DNA of 64,000 nucleotides, from assembly GCF_903970965.1 (NCBI RefSeq), contig NZ_CAJCKW010000010.1, positions 42,360 to 106,359 of the forward strand, read 5' to 3'. Source of the stretch: Aureimonas sp. ME7 (GTDB taxonomy: Bacteria > Pseudomonadota > Alphaproteobacteria > Rhizobiales > Rhizobiaceae). Both the position numbers and the translations under genes were made by a program. Below the pieces are notes generated by a model. That model saw only the letters and a program-made list of their open reading frames with translations, was not told where the DNA came from and ran no database searches. This document shows, in pieces, positions 19,156-28,528 of this stretch (positions are counted from its first letter, which is position 1; every line of letters begins with the position of its first letter).

Positions 19156-20279
19156 ACTCTACGCGGCCCACCGAACTCGACGAAGAGGACCGGCGCGCAG
19201 CGCTTCGTCTGATTCGCAGCGAGAACGTCGGGCCGGCCACCTATCGTTCGCTTCTGTCGCGCTTCGGCACCGCAAGGGCCGCGCTCGACGCCCTTCCCGA
19301 CCTCGCCGCACGCGGCGGTTCGAAACGCCGCATCTCGGTCGCTTCCGCGCCTTCCATCGAAGCCGAGCTTGCCGCTGCCGAGCGGATGGGCGCGCGTTTC
19401 ATCGTGGCAGGCGAGCGGGACTACCCGGCCATTCTTCGCAGCACCGAAGCCGCACCTCCCGTTCTCGCCGTGATGGGCGACGGGGCCATTCTGCAGAAGC
19501 CGGCGGTGGCCATCGTCGGATCGCGTTCGGCGACGGCCGCGGGCTCGAAGATCACCCGCATGTTCGCATCGGGTATCGGCGAAGGCGGCTACGGCATCGT
19601 GTCCGGCCTCGCCCGGGGGATCGACGCCGCCGCGCACGAAGCGAGCCTGCCCACGGGTACGATCGGCGTGTTCGCGGGTGGGCTGAACAGGCCCTATCCG
19701 CAGGAGAACCGCACCCTGATGCGGCGCATTGTCGATAGTGGAGGCTGCCTCCTGACGGAAATGCCTTTTGGGTGGGAACCGCGCGCGGTGGATTTCCCGC
19801 GTCGCAATCGGATCGTCGTCGCGCTCTCGCTCGGCGTTCTTGTCGTCGAGGCCGCGCTTCGTTCGGGGACGTTGATCAGCGCTCGGTTGGCGGGAGAACT
19901 CGGGCGCCTTCTGTTCGCCGTGCCGGGTTCCCCCCTGGACGCCAAGGCCGCCGGCTGCAACGCGCTTCTGAAGAACGGCGCCATCCTTGCGACCGAGCCG
20001 GACGACGTCCTCACTGCACTTTCGCCGCTCGACGCGCGAATGTCGCGCCAGTCTCGTCTCAGTTTGGAGGAACCGGACGTTTCGATCGCTTTTCGCGAAC
20101 CCAGCGAAACCGATCGCGAACGCCTTCTGCGCTCCATGAGCACGGCACCCGTTCTCCTCGACGACCTGATCGCTCACGCCGAAGTCGAATGGGACGCGGC
20201 ACAGGTGCTGCTCCTGGAACTCGATCTGGCGGGCCGGTTAGAGCGGCATGCAGGGGGTCGGCTGTCGCTTCTGCCGTAG
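19152..20279 (+). CDS. dprA: DNA-processing protein DprA
   Basis: Binds incoming single-stranded DNA during natural transformation and loads RecA. The 375 residues have an N-terminal SAM-like helical region, the Rossmann-like DprA core with [48 protein letters not shown] and [12 protein letters not shown], and a C-terminal winged-helix-like domain (about 300-375). The GTG at 19152 overlaps the plsY stop by 4 bp; an upstream extension would lie wholly inside plsY. Presence of dprA alone does not show the organism is competent. Confidence 0.95.
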   Translation: MNSTRPTELDEEDRRAALRLIRSENVGPATYRSLLSRFGTARAALDALPDLAARGGSKRRISVASAPSIEAELAAAERMGARFIVAGERDYPAILRSTEAAPPVLAVMGDGAILQKPAVAIVGSRSATAAGSKITRMFASGIGEGGYGIVSGLARGIDAAAHEASLPTGTIGVFAGGLNRPYPQENRTLMRRIVDSGGCLLTEMPFGWEPRAVDFPRRNRIVVALSLGVLVVEAALRSGTLISARLAGELGRLLFAVPGSPLDAKAAGCNALLKNGAILATEPDDVLTALSPLDARMSRQSRLSLEEPDVSIAFREPSETDRERLLRSMSTAPVLLDDLIAHAEVEWDAAQVLLLELDLAGRLERHAGGRLSLLP

Positions 20280-20310
20280 GGTCCGCGCCGCACGGTACGG
20301 GACGCCGGGG

Positions 20311-20339
20311 TTGACCGGCGCGTTCGGCCTGTCCATGTG
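20311..20339 (+). promoter_or_regulatory. Possible topA promoter
   Basis: TTGACC, 17-base spacer, CATGTG, about 62 bp before the topA ATG in the 122-bp gap after dprA. The -35 element is good and the -10 weak. Confidence 0.3.
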
Positions 20340-20401
20340 AACGCAGCAGATTCTAAAGGCAGCCCTTCGTTCGGCCGCCCGTTCCTCAGGACCGTTCGCC
20401 C

Positions 20402-23098
20402 ATGGAAGTGGTCATCGTCGAGTCGCCGGCTAAAGCGAAGACGATCAACAAATACCTTGGCAGCAACTACAAGGTGCTCGCCTCGTTCGGACATGTGCGT
20501 GACCTTCCCGCCAAGGACGGGTCCGTTCGCCCGGACGACGATTTCGCGATGGACTGGGAGGTCGACAAGCCCTCGCAGAAGCGCCTTGCCGAGATCGCGC
20601 AGGCCCTGAAGGGCGCCGACGCGCTGGTTCTGGCAACCGACCCGGATCGCGAGGGCGAGGCCATCTCCTGGCACGTGCTGGAGGTGCTGCAGCAGAAGAA
20701 GGTGATCAAGGACAAGCCGGTCAGCCGGGTGGTCTTCAACGCCATCACGAAGAAGGCCGTGCTGGACGCGATGGCCAATCCGCGCCAGATCGACGTGCCG
20801 CTGGTGGACGCCTATCTCGCGCGCCGCGCGCTGGATTATCTCGTCGGCTTCACGCTTTCGCCGGTCCTTTGGCGCAAGCTTCCGGGAGCCCGTTCGGCCG
20901 GCCGCGTCCAGTCCGTGGCGCTTCGGCTGGTCTGCGACCGCGAAGGCGAGATCGAGCGCTTCAAGACCGACGAATACTGGCAGATCGCCGCCCGTCTATC
21001 GACGCCGCGCGGCGACGACTTCACCGCGCGGCTCACCGCCTTCGACGGCCAGAAGCTCCAGCGCTTGTCGGTCGGCAACGAGGCCCGTGCCTTCGAGATC
21101 CGCGACATGCTGAACGGCGCGTCGTTCCGGGCGCTGTCGGTCGAGGCGAAGCCGACCAAGCGCAACCCGAGCCCGCCCTTCACGACGTCCAGCCTCCAGC
21201 AGGCGGCATCCGCCAAGCTCGGCTTCGGCGCCTCGCGCACCATGCAGGTGGCGCAGCGCCTCTATGAGGGCATGGATATCGGCGGCGAGACCGTGGGTCT
21301 CATCACCTATATGCGAACCGACGGCGTCCAGATGGCGCCCGAAGCGATTGCGGAAGCCCGCAAGTCGATCGCCTCGACCTTCGGCGAACGCTACGTGCCG
21401 GAGAAGCCGCGCTATTACTCGACCAAGGCGAAGAACGCCCAGGAAGCGCACGAGGCGATCCGCCCGACCAGCTTCGACCGCCACCCAAAGGAGATGGAAC
21501 GCTTCCTCGACCGGGATCAGGCGCGCCTCTACGATCTGATCTGGAAGCGCGCGATCGCCAGCCAGATGGCCTCCGCCGAGATCGAACGCACGACGGCGGA
21601 GATCGAGGCCACGGACGGCACCCGCAACGCGCTCCTACGCGCGACGGGATCGGTTATCCGGTTCGACGGCTTCATCGGTGCCTATCAGGACCACCGCGAC
21701 GATTCCAAGGCGCCGACCGAGCAGGCCGACGATGACGATGAAAACGCACGCCTGCCGGAAATCGCGGCCGACGACAAGTTAAAGCGCATAGCCGTCGATC
21801 CGACGCAGCACTTCACCGAGCCGCCGCCGCGCTATTCCGAAGCCTCGCTGATCAAGAAGATGGAAGAGCTCGGCATCGGCCGTCCCTCGACCTATGCCGC
21901 GACGCTCCAGACGCTGCAGGACCGAGAATATATCGTCCAGGACAAGCGCAAGCTCTTCCCCGATTCCAAGGGCCGCCTCGTCACGGCCTTCCTACACAAC
22001 TTCTTCGAGCGGTATGTCGAGTACGACTTCACCGCCGATCTGGAAGGCAAGCTCGACGGCATCTCGGCGGGCGAGCTTTCGTGGAAGGACGTTCTGCGCG
22101 ACTTCTGGCGCGATTTCTCGGCCAATGTCGACAACACCAAGGAACTGCGCGTCACCGACGTCCTCGACGCGCTGAACGAGGAGCTCGCACCGCTGGTCTT
22201 CCCGGACCGAGGTGATGGAAGCGATCCGCGCGCCTGCCCGAAATGCGGCGAAGGACGCTTGAGCCTCAAGCTCGGCAAGTTCGGCGCCTTCGTCGGCTGC
22301 TCGAACTATCCCGACTGCGGCTACACTCGCCAGCTCGGCTCCAACCTCCAGGCCGAAGCCGTGGACGGCGAAGGGCTGAACGAGCCGAAGGAACTGGGCG
22401 TCGATCCAGAAACGGGCGATCCGGTCACGCTGCGCTCGGGCCGCTTCGGCCCCTATGTCCAGCGCGGCGAGGGCAAGGAGGCCAAGCGCTCGTCCCTACC
22501 CAAGGGCTGGCAGGTCGCCGATATCGACTTCGAGAAGGCGCGTCAGCTCCTGTCGCTTCCGCGCGAGGTCGGGACGCACCCGGAGACCGGCAAGCAGATT
22601 CTGGCGGGGCTCGGGCGCTACGGGCCGTTCCTTCAGCACGACGGCGCCTATGCCAATCTCGAGACCATCGAGGACGTGCTGACGATCGGTCTCAACCGTG
22701 CCGTCACGGTCATCGCCGAGAAGAAGGAGCGCGGCGGGCGTGGGCGATCGACGCCGGCCGCCATCGCCACGCTCGGCGAGCATCCGACGATCGGCGGCGC
22801 CATTACCGTTCGCGAAGGTCGGTTCGGCCCCTATGTCAATGCCGGCAAGGTCAACGCCACGCTGCCGCGCGGCAAGGATCCGGCGAGCGTAACGCTGGAG
22901 GAAGCCATTCAGCTTCTGACCGAGCGCGCCGAGAAGACGGGGACTAAGGTCAAGAAGGCTCCGGCCAAGACGGCAGCCAAGGCCGCCAAGCCGGCGGCGC
23001 GAAAAACTGCGACCAAGGCGACGAAGAGCGACGACGCCAAACCCGCCAAGGCTGCGAAGCCCGCGGCGAAGACACGAGCGAAAGCAAAGGCGGACTGA
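20402..23098 (+). CDS. topA: DNA topoisomerase I
   Basis: Type IA topoisomerase that relaxes negative supercoils. The 898 residues begin with the Toprim domain (VVIVESPAKAKTINKYLG; acidic DPDREGEAISWH), followed by RRALDYLVGFTLSPVLWRK and the active-site tyrosine in GLITYMRTDGVQ. One clear C-terminal zinc finger is seen as CPKCGEGRLSLKLGKFGAFVGC-type residues with CSNYPDCG, then several Topo-I repeat segments (RFGPYV motifs) and a Lys/Ala-rich tail of about 50 residues that probably binds DNA. rnr follows 5 bp later. Confidence 0.98.
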   Translation: MEVVIVESPAKAKTINKYLGSNYKVLASFGHVRDLPAKDGSVRPDDDFAMDWEVDKPSQKRLAEIAQALKGADALVLATDPDREGEAISWHVLEVLQQKKVIKDKPVSRVVFNAITKKAVLDAMANPRQIDVPLVDAYLARRALDYLVGFTLSPVLWRKLPGARSAGRVQSVALRLVCDREGEIERFKTDEYWQIAARLSTPRGDDFTARLTAFDGQKLQRLSVGNEARAFEIRDMLNGASFRALSVEAKPTKRNPSPPFTTSSLQQAASAKLGFGASRTMQVAQRLYEGMDIGGETVGLITYMRTDGVQMAPEAIAEARKSIASTFGERYVPEKPRYYSTKAKNAQEAHEAIRPTSFDRHPKEMERFLDRDQARLYDLIWKRAIASQMASAEIERTTAEIEATDGTRNALLRATGSVIRFDGFIGAYQDHRDDSKAPTEQADDDDENARLPEIAADDKLKRIAVDPTQHFTEPPPRYSEASLIKKMEELGIGRPSTYAATLQTLQDREYIVQDKRKLFPDSKGRLVTAFLHNFFERYVEYDFTADLEGKLDGISAGELSWKDVLRDFWRDFSANVDNTKELRVTDVLDALNEELAPLVFPDRGDGSDPRACPKCGEGRLSLKLGKFGAFVGCSNYPDCGYTRQLGSNLQAEAVDGEGLNEPKELGVDPETGDPVTLRSGRFGPYVQRGEGKEAKRSSLPKGWQVADIDFEKARQLLSLPREVGTHPETGKQILAGLGRYGPFLQHDGAYANLETIEDVLTIGLNRAVTVIAEKKERGGRGRSTPAAIATLGEHPTIGGAITVREGRFGPYVNAGKVNATLPRGKDPASVTLEEAIQLLTERAEKTGTKVKKAPAKTAAKAAKPAARKTATKATKSDDAKPAKAAKPAAKTRAKAKAD

Positions 23099-23103
23099 TC
23101 CGA

Positions 23104-25377
23104 ATGGCAAGACGAGCGAAACCCGACCACGAGGCTCGCTCGTTGAGCAAGGAGGCCGTTCTCCGTTTTCTGGCGGAAAACCCGGGTCGCTCCACCAAGC
23201 GCGATCTCGCCAAGGCGTTCGGCGTGAAAGGCGACGAACGCTACGTCCTGAAGGACATCCTGGCGGACCTGCAAGCGGAAGGCGTTCTGGAGGGCGGCCG
23301 CAAGAGCTACCGGCGGCCGGGCGAGCTTCCGAGCGTCGCGGTTCTCGAGATTCGCGGGCGCGACGACGACGGCGGCCTCCTGGCGACGCCCGTCGAGTGG
23401 GACGAGGACGAGCGCGGTCCACGTCCGCGTTTCGCTGTCCGTTTCGGCTCGCAGGGCGCGACCGCCGGGGTCGGCGACCGGATCCTCGCGCAGCTGAACT
23501 ACGACGATCCGGACGCACCGAGCGCCTCGATCATCCGCAAGCTGGAGCGCCGCACGGCGCGCGTTCTCGGCGTCTTCCGCCAGACGCCGGGCGGCGGCGG
23601 CCGGATCGAGCCGGTAGAACGCCGGCAGCTGGAATATGTGGTACCGGCGGGCGCCGCAGCCGATGCGCGCGACGGCGACCTCGTGGAGATCGAGCCGGCG
23701 CAGCGACACCGGAGCGGGTTGCCGAGCGGATCGGTGGTCGAGGTCATCGGCTCGCTGAAGACCGAGCGCGCGATCTCCACCATCGCCCTCCACGCCCACT
23801 CGATCCCTCACGTGTTTCCCCGCGCGGTTCTCGACGAGGCCGAGCGCGCGGGTGCGGCGACGATGGATAACCGCGAGGATTGGCGCGAACTGCCCCTCGT
23901 CACCATCGACCCGCGCGATGCGAAGGACCACGACGACGCCGTGCATGCTGCGCCGGACGAGGACCCCGCCAACCTGAGCGGCTTCGTCGTCACCGTCGCG
24001 ATTGCCGACGTGTCCTGGTATGTGCGCCCGGCCACCAAGCTCGACGCCGAAGCCAAGTTGCGCGGCAACTCGGTCTACTTCCCCGATCGCGTCGTGCCGA
24101 TGCTGCCCGAGCGCATCTCCAACGACCTTTGCTCGCTGCGCGAGGGCGTGGACCGCCCGGCCCTCGCCGTCCGCATGGTATTCGACGCTCAAGGGGATAA
24201 GCGCCGCCACCAGTTCCACCGCATCATGATGCGCAGCCACGCGAAGTTCGCCTACGAGGACGCGCAGGCCGCGATCGACGGAGCATCCGACCTCGCCGAA
24301 CCCCGCTTGGTCGACACCGTGCTCCGCCCGCTATGGGCCGCCTACCACGCGCTGACGCAGGCGCGCATCCGAAGGCAGCCTCTCGACCTGGATCTTCCCG
24401 AGCGCAAGATCGTCCTGAACGCCGAAGGCCGTGTCGATCGGGTCATCGTTCCGCCGCGCCTCGACGCGCATAAGCTCATCGAAGAGATGATGATCCAGGC
24501 CAACGTCGCGGCGGCGGAGACCCTGGAGCAGCGGAAGCAGTCTCTGATCTATCGCGCTCACGACGCGCCATCGATGGCGAAGATGGAGGCGCTGCGCGAT
24601 TTCCTTCGAACGCTCGAACTCCCCCTCGCCAAAAGCGGCAACCTGCGCCCGGCCCATTTCAACGGCATCTTGTCGGCCGTCCGCAACTCCGAGCACGAGA
24701 GCCTGGTGAACGAGGTCGTCCTGCGATCCCAGAGCCAGGCCGCCTACTCGCCGGAAAATATCGGCCATTTCGGCTTGAACCTCATGCGCTACGCGCATTT
24801 CACCTCGCCCATCCGCCGCTACGCCGATCTCATCGTCCATCGTGCCCTGGTCACCGCGCTCGGGCTCGGGGCGGGCGGGTTGAGCGAGGCGGACGAGGCC
24901 GATCTGGAAAAGACGGCCGAAAGCATCAGCCAGGCCGAGCGGCGCGCGATGGCCGCCGAGCGAGATACGGTGGACCGGCTGATCGCTCAGCACCTCGCCG
25001 AGCGCGTCGGCGAGGAGTTTTCCGGGCGCATCACCGGCGTCACCAAGGCTGGCCTCTTCGTTCAGCTTCCCGCCTTCGGCGCCGACGGATTCGTGCCCAT
25101 CTCGACGCTCGGACGCGACTACTACCACTACGACGAAGCGGCTCACACGCTGGTCGGCGAGCGCACTCGGCTGGGCTATCGCTTAGGGGACACGGTCGAT
25201 GTCAAGCTGGCGGAGGCGGTTCCTCTTGCCGGCTCGATGCGGTTCGAGATGCTGACCGATCCGCGCGAGCTTCCGGCAACGACCGGTTCGTTCCACAAGG
25301 TGCGTGGGCGCGTCGATCGATCGGGTCGGAACCGGCGCGCGAAGAACGTGGCCGGAAAGGTTCGAAAGAAGCGATGA
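23104..25377 (+). CDS. rnr: Ribonuclease R
   Basis: Processive 3'-5' exoribonuclease able to unwind structured RNA. The 757 residues have an N-terminal winged-helix segment (LRFLAENPGRSTKRDLAKAF), cold-shock domains, the RNB catalytic domain with TIDPRDAKDHDDAVHA (metal-binding aspartates) and HFTSPIRRYADLIVHR, then an S1 domain (about 635-715) and a short basic tail ending in KVRKKR. The start is 5 bp after the topA stop and the end overlaps the DUF983 gene by 4 bp. Confidence 0.97.
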   Translation: MARRAKPDHEARSLSKEAVLRFLAENPGRSTKRDLAKAFGVKGDERYVLKDILADLQAEGVLEGGRKSYRRPGELPSVAVLEIRGRDDDGGLLATPVEWDEDERGPRPRFAVRFGSQGATAGVGDRILAQLNYDDPDAPSASIIRKLERRTARVLGVFRQTPGGGGRIEPVERRQLEYVVPAGAAADARDGDLVEIEPAQRHRSGLPSGSVVEVIGSLKTERAISTIALHAHSIPHVFPRAVLDEAERAGAATMDNREDWRELPLVTIDPRDAKDHDDAVHAAPDEDPANLSGFVVTVAIADVSWYVRPATKLDAEAKLRGNSVYFPDRVVPMLPERISNDLCSLREGVDRPALAVRMVFDAQGDKRRHQFHRIMMRSHAKFAYEDAQAAIDGASDLAEPRLVDTVLRPLWAAYHALTQARIRRQPLDLDLPERKIVLNAEGRVDRVIVPPRLDAHKLIEEMMIQANVAAAETLEQRKQSLIYRAHDAPSMAKMEALRDFLRTLELPLAKSGNLRPAHFNGILSAVRNSEHESLVNEVVLRSQSQAAYSPENIGHFGLNLMRYAHFTSPIRRYADLIVHRALVTALGLGAGGLSEADEADLEKTAESISQAERRAMAAERDTVDRLIAQHLAERVGEEFSGRITGVTKAGLFVQLPAFGADGFVPISTLGRDYYHYDEAAHTLVGERTRLGYRLGDTVDVKLAEAVPLAGSMRFEMLTDPRELPATTGSFHKVRGRVDRSGRNRRAKNVAGKVRKKR

Positions 25378-25784
25378 ACGCTCCCCTAGAGCGCGAACCG
25401 GTCGAGCGTCGCGACACGGTCCAGGCGATGTGGCGCGGCTTCCGGATGCGCTGCCCGCATTGCGGGAAAGGCCGACTGTTTCGTGGGTTCCTCAAGAGCG
25501 TTGATCGTTGCGACGAGTGCGGCGAGACCTACAGCCATCACCGCGCCGACGATCTGCCGCCGTACCTGACCGTCTTCATCGTCGGCCATATCGTCGTTGC
25601 CCTCTTCATGGGAGCGGAGGAATGGGCCGATCTGTCGCTGGCCGCCCATCTCGCGATCTGGATTCCGGTCACCCTGATCCTCTCGCTCGTGCTTCTCCAG
25701 CCGTTGAAGGGCGCAACGATCGGCCTGCAATGGGCCGTCCGCATGCATGGTTTCGGGGGCGAGGTCGAGGATGTTCAACACTGA
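25374..25784 (+). CDS. DUF983 domain-containing membrane protein
   Basis: Protein of 136 residues with an N-terminal zinc-ribbon-like part (RCPHCGKGRLFRGFLK and CDECGETYSHHRADD) and two C-terminal transmembrane helices (about 63-82 and 88-107). This is the DUF983 arrangement; function is unknown. The ATG overlaps the rnr stop by 4 bp, so the two are coupled, as is common in rhizobia. Confidence 0.92.
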   Translation: MNAPLEREPVERRDTVQAMWRGFRMRCPHCGKGRLFRGFLKSVDRCDECGETYSHHRADDLPPYLTVFIVGHIVVALFMGAEEWADLSLAAHLAIWIPVTLILSLVLLQPLKGATIGLQWAVRMHGFGGEVEDVQH

Positions 25785-25848
25785 CGAACGCAGCCGGGCC
25801 GTCGGATCGCTGGATCAAGCGACGCCGCGGAATGCTTGACGCGATCGC

Positions 25849-27042
25849 ATGAGCGGCCTGAGCGTCAACCCGTCGCGTCAAACGTCAGACCCAGTGGGCG
25901 ACTCGATCGATTGGATCGGTGTGGCTGCCGCCATAGCGTCCATCACGGCGGTCGGTCTCGCCCTTGGTCTCGGCCTTCCGCTTCTCAGCGTCGTTCTGCA
26001 GGATCGCGGCATTTCCACGAGCCTCATCGGCTTGAACACGGCTGTCGCCGGGCTCGCCTCGCTTCTGGCCGCCCCGAGCGCGCCGTTCCTCGCCAGGCGG
26101 CTGGGCGTACGCGCGACGATGTTCATCGCCATCGTCGCCTCCAGCCTCGCCGCGCTCGGGTTCTACTGGCTCCAGCCGTTCTGGACGTGGTTTCCGCTCC
26201 GACTGGTTTTCCATTTCTGCAACACGCTGATGTTCGTCCTGTCGGAGTTCTGGATCAGCGCCGTTTCGCCGCCGCGACGACGGGGAATGATCCTCGGGAT
26301 CTACGCCACCGTCCTCTCGATGGGTTTTGCTGCCGGTCCCTTCGTCTTCTCCCTGGTCGGAAGTGGTGGGCTACTTCCCTTCGGCATCGTCGCGGGCGTG
26401 ATCCTCGCTTCCTCCGTACCACTGTTCTTCGCAGGCCGCTCGCAACCGCGGATCGAAGGGGAAAGCCATGCCTCCTTCCTCCGCTTTCTATGGGCTGTAC
26501 CGGCGGCCACCTGCGCCGTCTTCGTGTTCGGCGCGGTGGAAGCCGGCGGACTGTCGTTGTTTCCGATCTATGGGCTGGCGATCGGCTTCACCGAGGTCGA
26601 TGCGGCCCGGCTTCTGACGGCGATCGGCCTTGGAAGCGTCGTCCTCCAGATGCCGCTCGGGTTCCTGAGCGACCGAGTGAGGGATCGCCGACGACTGCTC
26701 CTCGGCTTTGCCGCCATCGGCATGATCGGCTCGTTGCTCATGCCCATCATCGGGGCGAACGGCTTCCTGCTGGCGATCGTCCTGTTCGTCTGGGGCGGCG
26801 TCGTGGCGGGCCTCTACACGGTCGGTCTCGCCCATCTCGGCTCGAAACTGTCGGGAGCAGACCTTGCGGCGGCCAACGCGGCGTTCATCTTCTGCTATGC
26901 GCTGGGCATGCTGGTCGGGCCTCAGACGCTCGGCGCGTCCATGGATCTCTTCGGTCCCTTCGGCTTCGCCTACGTGCTGTCGGCGCTCTTCGCGGCCTAT
27001 CTTGTGGTGGTGGGGACACGCGCGCTGCGCCGAACCTCTTGA
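25849..27042 (+). CDS. Major facilitator superfamily transporter
   Basis: Twelve-helix secondary transporter of 397 residues. The gene has the two six-helix halves, with a loop-2-type motif (ARRLGVRATMF) after the second helix and a matching SDRVRDRRRLLLGF in the second half. The middle region PPRRRGMILGIYATV is also MFS-like. Substrate is not predictable; drug or sugar efflux is possible. It lies 64 bp after DUF983 and may belong to the same transcript. Confidence 0.88.
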   Translation: MSGLSVNPSRQTSDPVGDSIDWIGVAAAIASITAVGLALGLGLPLLSVVLQDRGISTSLIGLNTAVAGLASLLAAPSAPFLARRLGVRATMFIAIVASSLAALGFYWLQPFWTWFPLRLVFHFCNTLMFVLSEFWISAVSPPRRRGMILGIYATVLSMGFAAGPFVFSLVGSGGLLPFGIVAGVILASSVPLFFAGRSQPRIEGESHASFLRFLWAVPAATCAVFVFGAVEAGGLSLFPIYGLAIGFTEVDAARLLTAIGLGSVVLQMPLGFLSDRVRDRRRLLLGFAAIGMIGSLLMPIIGANGFLLAIVLFVWGGVVAGLYTVGLAHLGSKLSGADLAAANAAFIFCYALGMLVGPQTLGASMDLFGPFGFAYVLSALFAAYLVVVGTRALRRTS

Positions 27043-27066
27043 CTTGCGCGCCGCCATGCGTAGTGT
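27039..27066 (+). promoter_or_regulatory. Possible rpmG promoter
   Basis: TTGACT, 16-base spacer, TAGTGT, overlapping the MFS stop codon and 154 bp before the rpmG ATG. It would give a leader of about 145 bases. Confidence 0.35.
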
Positions 27067-27219
27067 CCGCAGCGATAGCCGGGTCGGTCCTTCCGCCCCG
27101 TCGAGTCCTGCGATCCGGGGCTCGAAGCTTCTTGAACCCTGCTTCGCCTGCATCGTGCGGATGGCCCATCGCCGCTTCGCCCCGTGCGGGTTTCGACCTT
27201 TGTAGACGGACGGACCGAT

Positions 27220-27387
27220 ATGGCCAAGGCAACCACGATCAAGATCAAGCTGCTCAGCACCGCTGACACCGGCTTCTTCTACGTTACCAACAAGAACTCG
27301 CGTACGATGACCGACAAGATGGTCAAGACGAAGTACGACCCGGTCGTGCGCAAGCATGTCGAGTTCCGTGAGACCAAGATCAAGTAA
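27220..27387 (+). CDS. rpmG: 50S ribosomal protein L33
   Basis: Large-subunit ribosomal protein of 55 residues: [20 protein letters not shown], then [19 protein letters not shown] and [11 protein letters not shown]. It is the cysteine-free form, with no zinc ribbon. The ATG at 27220 gives the family's N-terminus; an in-frame GTG at 27184 is not needed. A strong terminator follows 22 bp after the stop. Confidence 0.97.
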   Translation: MAKATTIKIKLLSTADTGFFYVTNKNSRTMTDKMVKTKYDPVVRKHVEFRETKIK

Positions 27388-27409
27388 GCCATTCAGGCTT
27401 GCCGATACC

Positions 27410-27436
27410 AAAACGCCGCCCTTGAGGCGGCGTTTT
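27410..27436 (+). terminator. Rho-independent terminator of rpmG
   Basis: An 11-bp perfect stem (AAAACGCCGCC with GGCGGCGTTTT) around the loop CTTGA; the right arm ends in TTTT. Confidence 0.9.
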
Positions 27437-27476
27437 GCGTTTGGGTCGTTCGTTGAAGGTCGGTGGAGATCGAAGT

Positions 27477-27537
27477 GGTCGGCCGGCGGTTCGATCACGG
27501 TACGAGGACACCGTTATCGATCGAACGCCGACCGACC
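27477..27537. repeat. Large imperfect inverted repeat downstream of rpmG
   Basis: The left arm (27477-27501) GGTCGGCCGGCGGTTCGATC plus ACGGT pairs with the right arm (27510-27537), whose reverse complement starts GGTCGGTCGGCGTTCGATC and ends AACGGT. Only a few mismatches or bulges occur. It lies 40 bp beyond the rpmG terminator, with no T-run after it. The rest of the 27437-27728 interval shows no gene; pleD, often found between rpmG and divK in relatives, is absent here. Confidence 0.6.
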
Positions 27538-27728
27538 GCCCCACGGGACCCAGGAGATGCGGCGGACCTGAGCATTCCATGGGGAAACTGAAGGGAATCG
27601 CTTGTCTGCGTCCCATATATCCCACGCCCTGAGACTTGCCGAGAATCGCACGGGAATCAATCCGCTCACGCATTCTCGCCCATGATCTTTTCATGAATAG
27701 TTAAGCATGCCGGTCACCCAGATCGGCG

Positions 27729-28100
27729 TCAGGCATCGGCCAGAAACGACTTGATCGTCTCGATGAACTTCATGACCGAGATTGGCTTCGAGATATAGGC
27801 TTCGCACCCGCCCTGCCGGATGCGCTCCTCGTCTCCCTTCATGGCGAAGGCGGTCACCGCGATGACGGGGATCGAGCGGAGGTCCGGGTCGGCCTTCAGC
27901 TTCTGGGTCACCTCGAGCCCCGAAATCTCCGGCAGCTGGATATCCATCAGAATGAGATCCGGCCGGTGCTCGCGTGCGAGATCCATGGCGGTCAGGCCGC
28001 TGCGCGTTTGAACCGTGCGGTAGCCGTGCGCCTCGATAAGGTCGCGGAAGAGCTTCATGTTCAGCTCGTTGTCTTCCACGATCATGACGGTCTTGGTCAT
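27729..28100 (-). CDS. divK: Single-domain response regulator DivK
   Basis: Receiver-only protein of 123 residues that in Caulobacter and rhizobia controls the DivJ/PleC-CckA-CtrA cell-cycle pathway. The receiver elements are complete: acidic pair in [14 protein letters not shown], phosphorylated Asp in [14 protein letters not shown], Thr in [12 protein letters not shown] and Lys in YISKPIS. The ATG at 28100 has GGAAGG 8 bases upstream; an in-frame GTG at 28106 is less likely. Assignment as DivK rests on close similarity of the N-terminal and C-terminal helices; a CpdR-like protein is excluded by the [11 protein letters not shown] ending. A DUF3572 gene diverges from it. Confidence 0.93.
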   Translation of the reverse strand: MTKTVMIVEDNELNMKLFRDLIEAHGYRTVQTRSGLTAMDLAREHRPDLILMDIQLPEISGLEVTQKLKADPDLRSIPVIAVTAFAMKGDEERIRQGGCEAYISKPISVMKFIETIKSFLADA

Positions 28101-28219
28101 GGGCACAACCTTCCTACCGGAGGCCGTCGGCGTCCGTTCCTGTCATGGTTCGCCAAAATTCGCGTAATTTGATTTAACAAAGGTGGATTGCAGGGAATCG
28201 ACGGGTGGAGGTTGGACGC

Positions 28220-28528
28220 ATGGTTAAGAGAGGCTTCATGTCTGGTCCCGAACCGGAAGACGATGCGTCCACTCTCGCCATCGACGCCCTCTCCTACATC
28301 GCCTCTGACACCGTCCTGTTCAATCGCTTCCTGCGGCTGACGGGGCTGGAGCTCGAGAACCTGCGCCAGGCCGCTGGCGAGCCGGCCTTTCTGGCAGGGG
28401 TTCTCGACTTCGTCATCGCCGACGAACGCACTCTGACGGACTTCGCAGGGCATGCCGACATCGAGCCCAATCAAGTTCTGGCAGCCCGCCGCGCATTTGG
28501 AACGACCTACGCGGAATGGCAGCAATGA
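28220..28528 (+). CDS. DUF3572 family protein
   Basis: Protein of 102 residues, mainly helical, with ALSYIASDTVLFNRFLRLTG and FLAGVLDFVIADERTLTDFA, typical of the alphaproteobacterial DUF3572 family. Function is unknown. Two starts have ribosome sites: ATG 28220 (GGAGGT 8 bases upstream) and ATG 28238 (GAGAGG). It is divergent from divK and overlaps the next gene by 4 bp. Confidence 0.85.
   Translation: MVKRGFMSGPEPEDDASTLAIDALSYIASDTVLFNRFLRLTGLELENLRQAAGEPAFLAGVLDFVIADERTLTDFAGHADIEPNQVLAARRAFGTTYAEWQQ

Noticed and set aside
28150..28185. Possible CtrA site upstream of divK
   Set aside because: Only one half (TTAA) is present; the second half reads TACG at the right distance, so it fails the pattern.
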